From Pseudomonadota bacterium (GTDB lineage Bacteria; Chloroflexota; UBA6077; JAJPHF01), in the NCBI GenBank assembly GCA_021325365.1, contig JAJPHF010000149.1, positions 1 through 59,347 of the forward strand: 59,347 nt of DNA, in the 5' to 3' direction. The notes below the pieces were generated by a model. The model searched no databases, was not told the DNA's origin, and saw only the letters and a program-made list of their open reading frames with translations. Within the stretch, counting starts at the first letter, position 1. Every line of letters starts with the position of its first letter. The position numbers were made by a program, and so were the translations under genes. Shown here piece by piece: positions 44,100 to 52,788 of the stretch.

Positions 44100-45554
44100 A
44101 TGGGCGCCGCCAAATCCCTCCCCCGCCTGCGGGCGGCCGCTATTTCCCTTCTGCTGGCCCTGTTGCTGGTCGCGGGCGCCGCGCCGGCCGCGCCCGCGCA
44201 GGCGCAGACGGCCGCCACGACGATCTCGGTCACGAGCGGGTCCGCCACCTCGACTGCGGCGGCGAGCGAGGTCGAGCCGATCGCCGAGGCGTACCTGCTG
44301 CTGGTAGACCACTATGCCGTGCCGCTGGACCCGGCGCAGCTCGTCGCGGCCGGCGAGGCCGGCATGGCCGCGGCGCTGAACGCGGCGGGCGCGAGCGCGC
44401 CCGCGAGCGACGCCGGCGCGTATGGCACGAGCACGGTGGAGCAGTTCGCCGCCCTCCAGGACCAGTTCCAAACGCTCGCGGCGGCGGCAGGCTCCCCCCT
44501 GTCCGCCGAGGCGCTCGCGCACGCCGCGATCCAGGGCATGGCCGATAGCCTGGGCGACCCGCACACTAGCTTTTACACGCCAGAGGATTACCAGGAAGAG
44601 CTGCGCTGGCAGCGCGGCGACGCGGGCTACGCCGGCATCGGCGTGCGCCTGCACGGGCCGCAAGCCACCGTGCAGGAGGTGTTTCCGGGCTCGCCGGCCG
44701 AACGGGCCGGGCTCCAGCCGGGCGACACGCTCGTCGCGGTCAACGGCCAGCTGACCGCCGACCTGAAGTTGGCCGACGTGGTGAAGCTGGTGCGTGGCGA
44801 CGAGGGCACGTCGCTCGTGCTGGGTGTGCAGCGGGCAAGCACCGACCGCGTGGAGGCGATCACCCTCCGGCGCGCCCAGGTCTCCGAGCCGCTGGTCGCG
44901 TCGCGGCGCCTGGCGGGCGACATTGGCTACGTACAGTTGCGCGGCTTCCCCGAGGCGTCCGTCGTCGGACAGGTCGAGCAGGCGATTCGCCAGCAGCAGG
45001 CGGCGGGCGTCAAGGGCATCGTGCTCGACTTGCGCGGCAACGCGGGCGGCCGCATCGTCGTCGGCGAACAGTTGCTGGCCGACTTCGTGCCGAATGGCCC
45101 GATCTACCAGTCGGTCGACCGCGACGGCCACCGCGACGTCCACGAGGTACGGAACGCGCATCCGATCCTGACCGTGCCGCTGGCGGTCTTGATCGACGAG
45201 GGCACGGCGTCGATGGGCGAGATCTTCGCGGCCGCCATTCAGGAGCGCGGCGTGGGCCGGCTGGTCGGGGAGACGACGGCCGGCGCGGTGGCCGCGAGCC
45301 GCATCATTCCGCTGTCGGACGGCTCGGCGCTCCAGTTCAGCGTCGAGCAAGTCTACTCGGGCGCGGGCGCGCTCCTCGACCGCGTGGGCGTGCATCCGGA
45401 CGACGAGGTCGCGCTGGATCTCGACGCCCTCCGGCAGGGCCGCGACACGCAGCTCGAGCGGGCGGTGAGCGACCTGCAAGCCGGCCCGGACGCGGCCGCG
45501 CCAGCCGGCGCGAGTGCGGCCCCTATCCGCATCGACCCGGCCACCGCGCGCTGA
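44100..45554 (+). CDS. S41-family (C-terminal processing) peptidase with PDZ domain
   Basis: 484 aa, secreted: a signal peptide (ISLLLALLLVAGAAPAAPAQ) leads a helical region, a PDZ domain (residues about 174-255, IGVRLHGPQATVQEVFPGSP and on), and the peptidase core. The nucleophile Ser is S371 (DEGTASMGEIF). The dyad Lys seen in Tsp/CtpA (FGKG) is replaced: the segment reads LVGETTAGAVAAS, where GETTAG is more typical of the S41B/IRBP-like branch. So it may act with another base or be inactive. ATG 44100 has GAGAGGA about 8 bases upstream. It lies between hyuA and hyuB, an unusual place. Confidence 0.85.
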   Translation: MGAAKSLPRLRAAAISLLLALLLVAGAAPAAPAQAQTAATTISVTSGSATSTAAASEVEPIAEAYLLLVDHYAVPLDPAQLVAAGEAGMAAALNAAGASAPASDAGAYGTSTVEQFAALQDQFQTLAAAAGSPLSAEALAHAAIQGMADSLGDPHTSFYTPEDYQEELRWQRGDAGYAGIGVRLHGPQATVQEVFPGSPAERAGLQPGDTLVAVNGQLTADLKLADVVKLVRGDEGTSLVLGVQRASTDRVEAITLRRAQVSEPLVASRRLAGDIGYVQLRGFPEASVVGQVEQAIRQQQAAGVKGIVLDLRGNAGGRIVVGEQLLADFVPNGPIYQSVDRDGHRDVHEVRNAHPILTVPLAVLIDEGTASMGEIFAAAIQERGVGRLVGETTAGAVAASRIIPLSDGSALQFSVEQVYSGAGALLDRVGVHPDDEVALDLDALRQGRDTQLERAVSDLQAGPDAAAPAGASAAPIRIDPATAR

Positions 45555-45706
45555 GCATGGCCGCCCGCCGGACTCGCCGCCGCCGCCAGCCGCGCGCAGG
45601 GCAGGTGCCGAGCGATTCGAGCCGCGCTCGCCCCACCTGCCTCCCGGGGCGAGGGCGATGATGCATTGGCCCCTCTGCACGATACTTCACGTATAGGAGC
45701 GCTACC

Positions 45707-47446
45707 ATGACGCTCGCCACGACGCTTGACGCGATCACCGCCGAGGTGCTGGCCGCGGCGCTGAGCGGCATCGTCCAGGAGCAACAGCAATCGCTGTTCC
45801 GCACGGGCTTCTCGACCGTCATCCGCGAGACGCAGGATGCCTCGTGCGCGCTGCTGGACGCGGCCGGCCGCGTGGTGGCGCAGCACGTCGTGCTGGGGCT
45901 GCACATGGGCGCCTTCCCCGCTTGCATCGAGGGGCTGTTCCAGGAGTACCCGTCAGCGGCGCTGCGGCCCGGCGACGCGTTCGTCGTCAACCACCCCTAC
46001 CGCGGCGGCTCGCCCCACGCCCCCGACATGGCGGTCATCACACCGGTGTTCCGGGACGGCCGCCTGATCGCCTTCGCCGCCGCGATGGCGCACAAGCCCG
46101 ACATCGGCGGCCCGGTGCCCGGCTCGTGCCTCGGCTCGGCGCGTGAGACGTACAACGAGGGGCTGCACCTGCCGCCGGTCCGCTACGCCACTGCCGACGG
46201 CGTGAACGCCGACCTGGAGCGGATCATCGCCGCCAACTCGCGCACACCCGAGCTGGTGTTGGGCGACCTGCGCGGGCAGCTCGGCGCCTGCCGGCTGGGC
46301 GAGCGGCGCCTGCTAGAGCTGGCCGACAAGTACGGCCTGGACATCATCCTGGCCGCCTTCGAGCGCATCCCCCAGCTTGCCGAGGCGCGCGTCCGGGCGG
46401 CGCTGGCCGCCTGGCCCGACGGCGCGGCCGAGGCCGAGCGCTTCCTCGACGACGACGGCGTGGAGGTCGGCAAACCGGTCCGGGTGCACGTGCGGGTCAC
46501 GAAGCAGGGCGACCGCATCCGCTTCGACTTCCGCGGCTCGGACGACCAGGCCAAAGGCCCGGCGAACGTGCGGCCGCCCCTCGTGCGCGCCGCCTGTGGC
46601 TTCTGCTTGATGACGCTCGTCGACCCCTACCTCCCCGTCAACGACGGTCTGCTGCGCATCATCGAGGCCGAGTTCCGCGAGGGCTCCGTGTGCAACCCGC
46701 GCTTCCCCGCGCCGGTGAACACTTACAACCCCACGATGCACGCCATCGCCGACGCGCTGTTCGAGGCGCTGAGCCACCTCGTCCCCGACAAGAAGACGGC
46801 CGACGGCTGCGGCACGCGGTCGATCATCGTCGGCCACCGCGCGGCGGGCGGGCGGGCGATAGTCCAGTACGAGCTGTTCGGCGGCGGCTCGGGCGGACGG
46901 CTGGGCCAGGACGGCGTGAGCGGCACGACGGTGAACCACTCGAACGGCAAGATCGCCGCGGTCGAGATCGTGGAGAGCGAGTATCCCGTGCGCGTCGAGC
47001 GCTTCGAGCTGATTCGCGACTCGGGCGGCGCCGGCCAATGGCGCGGCGGCCTGGGCTTCGTGCGTGAGTACACGAACCTGGGTGGCGAGGCCCGCTTCTC
47101 GGTCCGCTCGACCAAGCACACCATCCCGCCGCGCGGCATGGACGGCGGCGCCGACGCGCGCGGCGGTTGCTGCACCATCGCGCCGGGCACCCCGAGCGAG
47201 CGCGTCCTGCCCACGCGCCAGAGCGACGTGCCGTTGGCGACCGGCACCCGCTTCGTGCTCGAGACGCCGGGCGGCGGCGGCTACGGCGACCCGCGCGCCC
47301 GCGACCCGCAGGCCGTCCTCGCCGACGTGCTCGACGGCTACGTTTCCCCCGAGGCTGCTGCGGCGCACTACGGCGTCCGCCTCACGCCGAGCGACGACGG
47401 GTATACTGTGGCGACCGTGACGCAGGCACGAGCAGCCGAGGCGTAG
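45707..47446 (+). CDS. hyuB: Hydantoinase/oxoprolinase subunit B (HyuB) family protein
   Basis: 579-aa catalytic-side partner of HyuA. It starts with the family lead ITAEVLAAALSGIVQEQQQS, followed by TGFSTVIRETQDAS, the QHVVLGLHMGAFP and VVNHPYRGGSPHAPDM metal-site stretches, and the C-terminal Gly-rich YELFGGGSGGRLGQDGVSG and GGGGYGDPRARDP. All look intact. ATG 45707 has AGGAG 7 bases before it. The gene follows the S41 protease by 150 bases. A -10-like TATACT at its 3' end (47402-47407) may serve the next gene. Confidence 0.9.
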   Translation: MTLATTLDAITAEVLAAALSGIVQEQQQSLFRTGFSTVIRETQDASCALLDAAGRVVAQHVVLGLHMGAFPACIEGLFQEYPSAALRPGDAFVVNHPYRGGSPHAPDMAVITPVFRDGRLIAFAAAMAHKPDIGGPVPGSCLGSARETYNEGLHLPPVRYATADGVNADLERIIAANSRTPELVLGDLRGQLGACRLGERRLLELADKYGLDIILAAFERIPQLAEARVRAALAAWPDGAAEAERFLDDDGVEVGKPVRVHVRVTKQGDRIRFDFRGSDDQAKGPANVRPPLVRAACGFCLMTLVDPYLPVNDGLLRIIEAEFREGSVCNPRFPAPVNTYNPTMHAIADALFEALSHLVPDKKTADGCGTRSIIVGHRAAGGRAIVQYELFGGGSGGRLGQDGVSGTTVNHSNGKIAAVEIVESEYPVRVERFELIRDSGGAGQWRGGLGFVREYTNLGGEARFSVRSTKHTIPPRGMDGGADARGGCCTIAPGTPSERVLPTRQSDVPLATGTRFVLETPGGGGYGDPRARDPQAVLADVLDGYVSPEAAAAHYGVRLTPSDDGYTVATVTQARAAEA

Positions 47447-47462
47447 AGGGCGAGGAGCAGCG

Positions 47463-47810
47463 ATGGACATCAATCTCGACGATCTTTACGAGCTGTGGCC
47501 GCCCACGAGCGAGCTGGTGGGCCTCCAGTTCGAGACCGATGCGGACTTCGCGCGCTGCGAGGAGATTCGCTGGCAGCACCTCGATATGTTTTGCTTGAAG
47601 AACCCCGACGCCCGTTACGTCGTGGTGCCGAAGACTGAGGTACGTCGGTTTGCAAAAGCCGGTCTTGCGTTCCAAGAAGTCGAACTAGAAGACTGGGATA
47701 CTCTTCCGCCGGAGGAACGCAGCCGCCGCGAGTATGCGCTCATCCACAGCGAGCCGGTTCAGCGAGCTATGAAGGAGATGCTAGAGCGCTTGGCCCGCAA
47801 TCGTGGTTAG
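47463..47810 (+). CDS. Hypothetical protein, 115 aa, first of an overlapping pair
   Basis: ATG 47463 follows GAGGAGCAGCG. The protein is acidic and aromatic (LDDLYELWPPTSELVGLQFE at the start) with a C-terminal charged helix (EPVQRAMKEMLERLARNRG). A Cys pair (ARCEE, MFCLK) is present. G+C is clearly lower between 47600 and 47780 than around it, which hints at separate origin. Its last 8 bases overlap the next gene's start. Neither protein matches a family I know; a TATACT box is 56 bases upstream. Confidence 0.6.
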   Translation: MDINLDDLYELWPPTSELVGLQFETDADFARCEEIRWQHLDMFCLKNPDARYVVVPKTEVRRFAKAGLAFQEVELEDWDTLPPEERSRREYALIHSEPVQRAMKEMLERLARNRG

Positions 47811-48129
47811 CGAGCCCCGGGCACGTATCGCGCTGGGACTTCCCGTCGACTCGGGCCGGCGCATCGCGGCGGCGACGCAAGTGGTAATCCACCTCCTGCG
47901 TATCGCCGACCGCGTGGAGCTGAGCCTGCTCGCAGCCTGGGAGCCAGGAGCACCGGCGATCACATCACTCGATGCGAAGCCAGTCCTGCTCGTAGGTGCC
48001 GACACAAAGCTGGTGGCGGATACCGCAACGGCCCGTGCGGCGCTGGAGAGCGACATCCGCGGCCGCATGGAGCGGTATTATCGTGGGCACGGGATCGCTT
48101 CGGTGAACTACGACCTGCAAATCATCTGA
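47803..48129 (+). CDS. Hypothetical protein, 108 aa, second of an overlapping pair
   Basis: GTG 47803 lies inside the preceding gene (8-base overlap), so translation is probably coupled. The predicted fold mixes helices and strands: VDSGRRIAAATQVVIHLLRI, then ELSLLAAWEPGAPAIT, a repeated-looking LLVGADTKLVADTATARAAL helix and ending YYRGHGIASVNYDLQII. No signal peptide or membrane segment. No family recognised. The overlap with its partner is compatible with a two-component module, such as an antitoxin-toxin pair or enzyme with inhibitor, but nothing in sequence shows it. Confidence 0.6.
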   Translation: MVSEPRARIALGLPVDSGRRIAAATQVVIHLLRIADRVELSLLAAWEPGAPAITSLDAKPVLLVGADTKLVADTATARAALESDIRGRMERYYRGHGIASVNYDLQII

Positions 48130-48152
48130 GCGGCACTGCTGTGGAATATACA

Positions 48153-48192
48153 CTGGAGGGCGCGGCGACGGGACGTTCGCCGCGCCCTCCAG
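48153..48192. terminator. Bidirectional terminator, 16-bp perfect stem
   Basis: CTGGAGGGCGCGGCGA and its exact reverse complement are separated by an 8-base loop (CGGGACGT). It sits between the converging hypothetical pair and the eutA-like gene. No long T-run follows. Confidence 0.78.
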
Positions 48193-48217
48193 ATTGGGTG
48201 CAGCCAAGCTACGCGGG

Positions 48218-49747
48218 TCAGCGGGGCTTCGCGTTCGGGAACAGCAGCGACTTCACGGTGACCGGCAGCGCCTCGGACGCCCCCATCGGCCGCCCGATGT
48301 CCAGGTAGTCGAGGTCGCCCACGTCGATGCCGTCCACCGCGACGACCTCGCGCTCCAAGCCCAGCTCTTCCTTGAGGATGCCGCCCAGCGACTTGGCCAC
48401 GTCCATGTCGAGCACCAGGAACAGCGGGTCGGGCGTCCCGTTCGCCCCCCGCGCCACGGCCGCGATCCCCTCGGCCACGTGGCGCAGCGCGTGATAGCTG
48501 GGCTGCTGGTCGAGCGAGATGGCGACCGCCAGCCCCGGCGCGAACTCCTCCAGGTCGAACTTCGTGAGCGCCTTCCGCAGCCCGCTCTCCGTGGCGTGCG
48601 GATCGTCCAGCACGGGCCGCACGACCTTCAGGCCGAAGGCGGGGAGCGCGTCCGTGCTGGAAATGTAGCTGGTGTTGCCGCTGACCTGCACCGTGTACTC
48701 GCCGGCGCCGATCACCGTCGCGCGGATGCCCTCCGCGGGCTCGCGCACTAGGTCTGGGCGCCCTAGCTTGCTCACCTCCGTGTGAATGGCCCGTGCCAGC
48801 AGCGGCCCCACGTCGCCGTAGGCCGTCTGCTCGTAGCCGTAGATGTACTCCGACACGCCGCCCGAGAAGACGACGTAGCGCACGTCGGCCAGGTCGGGCG
48901 CAGTCGCCAACGGCTCGGTGAGCATCAGCCGCTGCGCCAGCGGCGACAGCCGACCCCGCACGACCTGGAACAGCACATCCGCCATCAGGGCGGCGAAGCG
49001 CTCCTGGCGCGCGGCGTCGAACTGATCGCCGAGCGCGATGCTCTCGCCCAGGTGATCGTGCAGGATGCGCGCCGGCTGCTCGACGCGCGTGACGCGGCCC
49101 GTCTCGTCGAACGCGACGAGCCGCGCGCCGATCTCCACGGAGGCCGTCTGCTCGACCACGCCGCGCCGGATGAGCGAGAGCTTCGAGGTGCCGCCGCCGA
49201 TGTCGACGTTCAGCACGTTCACGCCCTCCGCCTCGGAGAGCGCCACGGCGCCGGAGCCGTAGGCCGCCAGCAACGCCTCGTGGTTCGGCCCGGCCGAGGC
49301 GCAGATGAACTTGCCCGAGTCCTTGGCGAAGAACTCCACGATGGGCTGGGCGTTCTCCTTCTTCAGCGCCTCGCCGGTGATGACGACCGCGCCCGTGTCG
49401 ATGTGCTCCGGCTTGAAGTTGGCCTCCTCGTAGGCCCGGTGGAAGAAGTCGGTCAGCTTGTCCACGTCGATGGTCGTGCCCGACAGGTACGGCGTGAGCA
49501 GGATCGGCGAGCGGTACAGCACCCGCCGGTCGGTGACGGTGAACTTGGCTGACAGCGCGGCCCCCTCGCGCCGCAGCGTCAGGTGCGAGAACACCAGGTG
49601 CGAGGTCGAGGACCCGATGTCGATGCCGACGCTGTGCAGCGAGAACTTCTCGATGCCCTCGATGTCCTCGTCGCCGGCGGTGTGCGAGTGGGGCTCGATC
49701 CAGGGGATCTCGCCGTGAAAGTCGTGGTCGTCGTCGAAGTCGTGCAT
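48218..49747 (-). CDS. eutA: EutA-like ethanolamine ammonia-lyase reactivating factor
   Basis: 509-aa actin-fold ATPase resembling EutA, which reactivates B12-dependent ethanolamine ammonia-lyase by exchanging damaged cobalamin. After an acidic/His lead (MHDFDDDHDFHGEIPWIEPH), the phosphate-1 loop SVGIDIGSSTSHLVFS is clear, with NVDIGGGTSKLSLI as phosphate 2 and FSGGVSEYIYG later. Length is typical. ATG 49747 begins one base after the bicupin stop (TAAtATG), indicating translational coupling. EutB and EutC are not in the window, so its enzyme partner is elsewhere or different. Confidence 0.85.
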   Translation of the reverse strand: MHDFDDDHDFHGEIPWIEPHSHTAGDEDIEGIEKFSLHSVGIDIGSSTSHLVFSHLTLRREGAALSAKFTVTDRRVLYRSPILLTPYLSGTTIDVDKLTDFFHRAYEEANFKPEHIDTGAVVITGEALKKENAQPIVEFFAKDSGKFICASAGPNHEALLAAYGSGAVALSEAEGVNVLNVDIGGGTSKLSLIRRGVVEQTASVEIGARLVAFDETGRVTRVEQPARILHDHLGESIALGDQFDAARQERFAALMADVLFQVVRGRLSPLAQRLMLTEPLATAPDLADVRYVVFSGGVSEYIYGYEQTAYGDVGPLLARAIHTEVSKLGRPDLVREPAEGIRATVIGAGEYTVQVSGNTSYISSTDALPAFGLKVVRPVLDDPHATESGLRKALTKFDLEEFAPGLAVAISLDQQPSYHALRHVAEGIAAVARGANGTPDPLFLVLDMDVAKSLGGILKEELGLEREVVAVDGIDVGDLDYLDIGRPMGASEALPVTVKSLLFPNAKPR

Positions 49748-49748
49748 A

Positions 49749-50891
49749 TTAGCTCTTGTACGCCCACTGGTAGTCGCGGTTCGTGTACGCCTCGTCCGGC
49801 ATGGCACTCTTGAGCCCGCGCTTGCCCAGCTCGTCCTCGAACTTGTTGCGGATGAACGGGTCCTCGTCTACGTACTCGATCTGGTCGCGCGCTTGGTCCT
49901 CGACCTTCTCGGCGTAGCCCGCGAACTGCTTGAGCGGGTGGAGCGCCAGGTAGCGGGCCGGCGCCTCGCCGACGTTGAAGTGCTGGTGGAACCACTTCTC
50001 TGGCGGCACGAACATGCTGCCCTCGTGCCACGGCGCGACGATCTTCTCGCCGCCCTCCTGCCACAGGATCGAGTAGCCCTCGCCCGCCGGGATGACGATC
50101 ACGCGACCCGGGCCGTGACGGTGCGCCTTCTTATACGTGCCGGCCGGAAACACCGACATGTGACAGGACATCTGCGAGCCCGGGAACTGGATCTGCACCG
50201 AGTGGCCGCCCGCGCCGCGCGTCTTCAACGCGTCCAGCTTGTCCCAGGCGCGCATGTCGGGGAAGAAGTTGCCGTACCAGAAGTTCAGCGTGCGGCCGAT
50301 GGTGTAGCGGCCGTCGGTGTCGGCCACGACGCGCGCTTCAGAGTAGAACTCGGCGCCCTGCCCCTCCAGGTGGGGCCGCTCAGGCGCCTGCGCGACGAAC
50401 AGCTCCGGGTCCTGCACCGACATGCCGATGGGCAAATAGTTGTAGTGCAGCAGCCGCACGGGCCGGTCGCCCTGCATGTTGGTGAACTGGTGGTGGCAGT
50501 CGTGCGGCAGCATGAACAAGCTGTGCTTCTGCCACTCGAACGTGCGCTTCTTGCCGTCAGCCGCCCAGACGGTCGTCGTGCCGCGGCCCTCCAGCACGTA
50601 CACCACCTCGTCGATGCCCAGGTGGATGGGCGGCAGCGTCTGGCCCGGCCGGATCTCGGTCACCCGCGCCTCGCTCACCCCTTGCTGGCCCTGAAGCTGG
50701 ATGAAGGCCGCGTGACACTGCCGCGCCTCCCACCAGCCCACCTCGACGGTGCGCAGATCCTCGATGAAGTAGCCGCGATGGATGGGGATGCCCTGCTCCT
50801 GCATCCACACGTCGTGAACGTAGAGGCTGCTCCAGTAGCCGGGCACCGCGCTGCCCACGGCAGCCGGCGTATAGGGCGTCGCGCTTTGCAT
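49749..50891 (-). CDS. Bicupin protein, possibly linked to ethanolamine ammonia-lyase
   Basis: 380-aa protein with two cupin barrels. The first (residues about 70-150) shows PGQTLPPIHLGIDEVVYVLE and DCHHQFTNM; the second shows AGTYKKAHRHGPGRVIVIPA and PPEKWFHQHFNVG. Both retain His and Glu-type metal ligands. Start ATG 50891 is chosen by GGGAGA about 8 bases before it. Fusions of this sort resemble gentisate-dioxygenase-like bicupins, but I recall close homologues described as ethanolamine ammonia-lyase-associated cupins. The one-base gap to the EutA-like gene supports a shared role, perhaps protection or maturation of the lyase. Confidence 0.75.
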   Translation of the reverse strand: MQSATPYTPAAVGSAVPGYWSSLYVHDVWMQEQGIPIHRGYFIEDLRTVEVGWWEARQCHAAFIQLQGQQGVSEARVTEIRPGQTLPPIHLGIDEVVYVLEGRGTTTVWAADGKKRTFEWQKHSLFMLPHDCHHQFTNMQGDRPVRLLHYNYLPIGMSVQDPELFVAQAPERPHLEGQGAEFYSEARVVADTDGRYTIGRTLNFWYGNFFPDMRAWDKLDALKTRGAGGHSVQIQFPGSQMSCHMSVFPAGTYKKAHRHGPGRVIVIPAGEGYSILWQEGGEKIVAPWHEGSMFVPPEKWFHQHFNVGEAPARYLALHPLKQFAGYAEKVEDQARDQIEYVDEDPFIRNKFEDELGKRGLKSAMPDEAYTNRDYQWAYKS

Positions 50892-51272
50892 TCCGAACTC
50901 TCCCTTCACGCGTGTCCTGCGGCTAGGCGCGCCCAGGTGGGCGACCCAATCGGCACCATTCAGATCGTGGAGGCTAGCAGAGCGGATGCCAGGTCAGGCA
51001 TGCAACGCCGCGGCCAGGCACTTGGCGTCGGACCATCGTCGGCCGCGCGGCTGGGCCGCACCCGGCGACGCGACTTCCTGATGATACCGTAGAAGCCCCC
51101 CGGCGCAACAGGTAGGTGTTCGCTCACCCGGGCGGCCCAACATGTTGATTCTCGCGGGTCTGCGCGCTGCGCGCGTCGTGCACAGGGGGCCACCGCTGTC
51201 GACATGGCCACTGGAGCAGGAGTAGGGGACGGGTCTGCGCTCCGTGAGAGCGGGAGGAACGCGGCGAGCCGG
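50892..51272. other. Intergenic region upstream of bicupin gene
   Basis: 381 bases with no plausible gene. A minus-strand TATCAT (51081-51086) about 190 bases before the bicupin start is the only promoter-like hexamer noted, implying a long leader. I searched by eye for B12-box-like or other riboswitch signatures and found none. CTGCGCGCTGCGCGCG is a simple GC repeat. Confidence 0.45.
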
Positions 51273-51923
51273 CTAGCGGGCGTAGACCGGCTCAGGGACC
51301 GTGCCCCAGAGGTTGGGCGGCCAGTAGCTCACCCACGCGCGGCCGATGATGTTCTCGGCCGGCACCAGACCCCAAACGTGGGAGTCGCTGCTGTTGGGGC
51401 GATTGTCGCCCAGCACGAAGTAATGGCCGGGCGGGACGGTCTGGCGCGGCACCAGATACGGCGGCTTGTCGCGGATGTAGGGCTCGTCGATCACCTGGTC
51501 GTTGACGAGCACCTGGCCGCCGCGCACCTCGACGGTGTCGCCTGGGACCGCGATCACGCGCTTGATGAAGTCCTTGTCGGGCTGGATGGGCGCGCGGAAC
51601 ACGATGACGTCGCCGCGCTGCGGGCCGCCGAACAGGTAGCCGTCAGACGCATCGTTGCCCTTGTGGTCGAGGAACGCGAACGGCGTGCCCTCTAGCCGCG
51701 CGTAGCCGATCTTGTTGATGAGCAGGTACTGGCCGGTGTGTAGCGAGGGCTCCATGCTGGCGCCCTCCACCTTGAAGTTCTGCACGACCGCGCGCACGGC
51801 CAGGAAGATAATCAGCGTCAGCAGAACGGTCTGGACCATCTCCCAAAGGAAGGAGCGGACGCCCCCCGAGGAGTTCTGGGTGGGCGCGACTGGGGGCGAA
51901 ACAGGCTCGTCGACTACGCTCAT
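51273..51923 (-). CDS. lepB: Signal peptidase I
   Basis: 216-aa membrane-bound protease that cleaves Sec signal peptides. One transmembrane helix near residues 28-48 (MVQTVLLTLIIFLAVRAVV) is followed by the catalytic Ser motif GASMEPSL (S56). The catalytic Lys motif KRVIAVPGD comes next (K121), then GDNRPNSSDSHVWG, the box E substrate loop. Disordered Pro-rich residues 1-20 precede the helix. The single N-terminal helix is the Gram-positive-type arrangement. A TATAAT -10 lies 36 bases upstream. Confidence 0.95.
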   Translation of the reverse strand: MSVVDEPVSPPVAPTQNSSGGVRSFLWEMVQTVLLTLIIFLAVRAVVQNFKVEGASMEPSLHTGQYLLINKIGYARLEGTPFAFLDHKGNDASDGYLFGGPQRGDVIVFRAPIQPDKDFIKRVIAVPGDTVEVRGGQVLVNDQVIDEPYIRDKPPYLVPRQTVPPGHYFVLGDNRPNSSDSHVWGLVPAENIIGRAWVSYWPPNLWGTVPEPVYAR

Positions 51924-51958
51924 GGCACTCCCCGCTGCGGGGTCGATAGGCTATCGGA

Positions 51959-51987
51959 ATTATAATCGGCGCGCGGTAAAGTCGCCA
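51959..51987 (-). promoter_or_regulatory. lepB promoter: TGGCGA-17-TATAAT
   Basis: On the minus strand TATAAT (51959-51964) and a -35-like TGGCGA (51982-51987), spacing 17, 36 bases upstream of the lepB start at 51923. The plus strand also reads TATAAT at 51961-51966 but lacks a -35. Confidence 0.55.
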
Positions 51988-52038
51988 CCGACGAACCCGC
52001 AAAGAACGTGCCCACTATAGCACCGTCGTCCCGGGGCA

Positions 52039-52047
52039 TGCTAGAAT
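52039..52047 (+). promoter_or_regulatory. Extended -10 promoter of the pur cluster (TGcTAGAAT)
   Basis: TG, one base and TAGAAT, 37 bases before the purQ GTG at 52084. It would drive purQ-purL-purF-purN. Confidence 0.55.
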
Positions 52048-52083
52048 TTCGCATTGCGGCGAAGCCACAACCCAGGGGGCGGC

Positions 52084-52788
52084 GTGAAGTTCGCGGTCGT
52101 TATCTTCCCCGGCACGAACTGCGATCAGGATACTCTGCACGTGCTCCGCGACGTCTTCCAGCAGCCGGCCGAGCCCGTCTGGCACGAGAGCAGCGACCTC
52201 GCCGGCTACGACTGCGTCGTCCTGCCCGGCGGTTTCGCGCACGGCGATTACCTGCGGGCCGGCGCCATCGCTCGCTTCTCGCCGATCATGGATGCCGTGG
52301 CGCGCTTCGCGCGGGCGGATGGCCTGGTATGGGGCATCTGCAACGGCTTTCAGGTCTTGCTCGAGGCGGGGCTGCTGCCCGGCGCCATGCGGCGCAACGC
52401 GGGCTTGCGCTTCCGCTGCCAGTGGGTAGACGTGCGCGTCGAGCACAATCGCTCGCCGTTCACCGCCGCCTGCGCGCCCGGCCAGGTGCTCCACCTACCC
52501 ATCGCCCACGGCGAGGGCAACTACTTCGCGCCGCCGGACGAGCTGGCGCGGCTGGAGGCGCGCGGCCAGGTGCTCCTCCGCTACTGTGACGCGCGCGGCA
52601 ACGTGACGCCCGAGGCGAACCCCAACGGCTCGGTCGGCAACGTCGCGGGACTGGCGAGCGACGGGGGCAACGTGTTCGCGCTGATGCCCCATCCCGAGCG
52701 CGCCAGCGAGCCGCTGCTCGGCGGCACCGACGGGCGCTTCCTCTTCGAGAGCGTGTTGCAACAGGTGGCGGGTGTCGCGGTCGCCTGA
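52084..52788 (+). CDS. purQ: Phosphoribosylformylglycinamidine synthase subunit PurQ (glutaminase)
   Basis: Releases ammonia from glutamine for PurL in step 4 of de novo purine synthesis. GTG 52084 after GGGGGC gives the family N-terminus [18 protein letters not shown]86 in [10 protein letters not shown] is the glutaminase nucleophile, and MPHPER near the C-terminus provides the catalytic His and Glu; all class I motifs are intact. Length 234 aa is normal. Its stop lies inside purL (17-base overlap). The usual third component PurS is not encoded upstream. Confidence 0.96.
   Translation: MKFAVVIFPGTNCDQDTLHVLRDVFQQPAEPVWHESSDLAGYDCVVLPGGFAHGDYLRAGAIARFSPIMDAVARFARADGLVWGICNGFQVLLEAGLLPGAMRRNAGLRFRCQWVDVRVEHNRSPFTAACAPGQVLHLPIAHGEGNYFAPPDELARLEARGQVLLRYCDARGNVTPEANPNGSVGNVAGLASDGGNVFALMPHPERASEPLLGGTDGRFLFESVLQQVAGVAVA

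Noticed and set aside
50892..51272. Cobalamin riboswitch upstream of the bicupin/EutA pair
   Set aside because: The leader is long enough, but no B12-box-like conserved core was found by eye.
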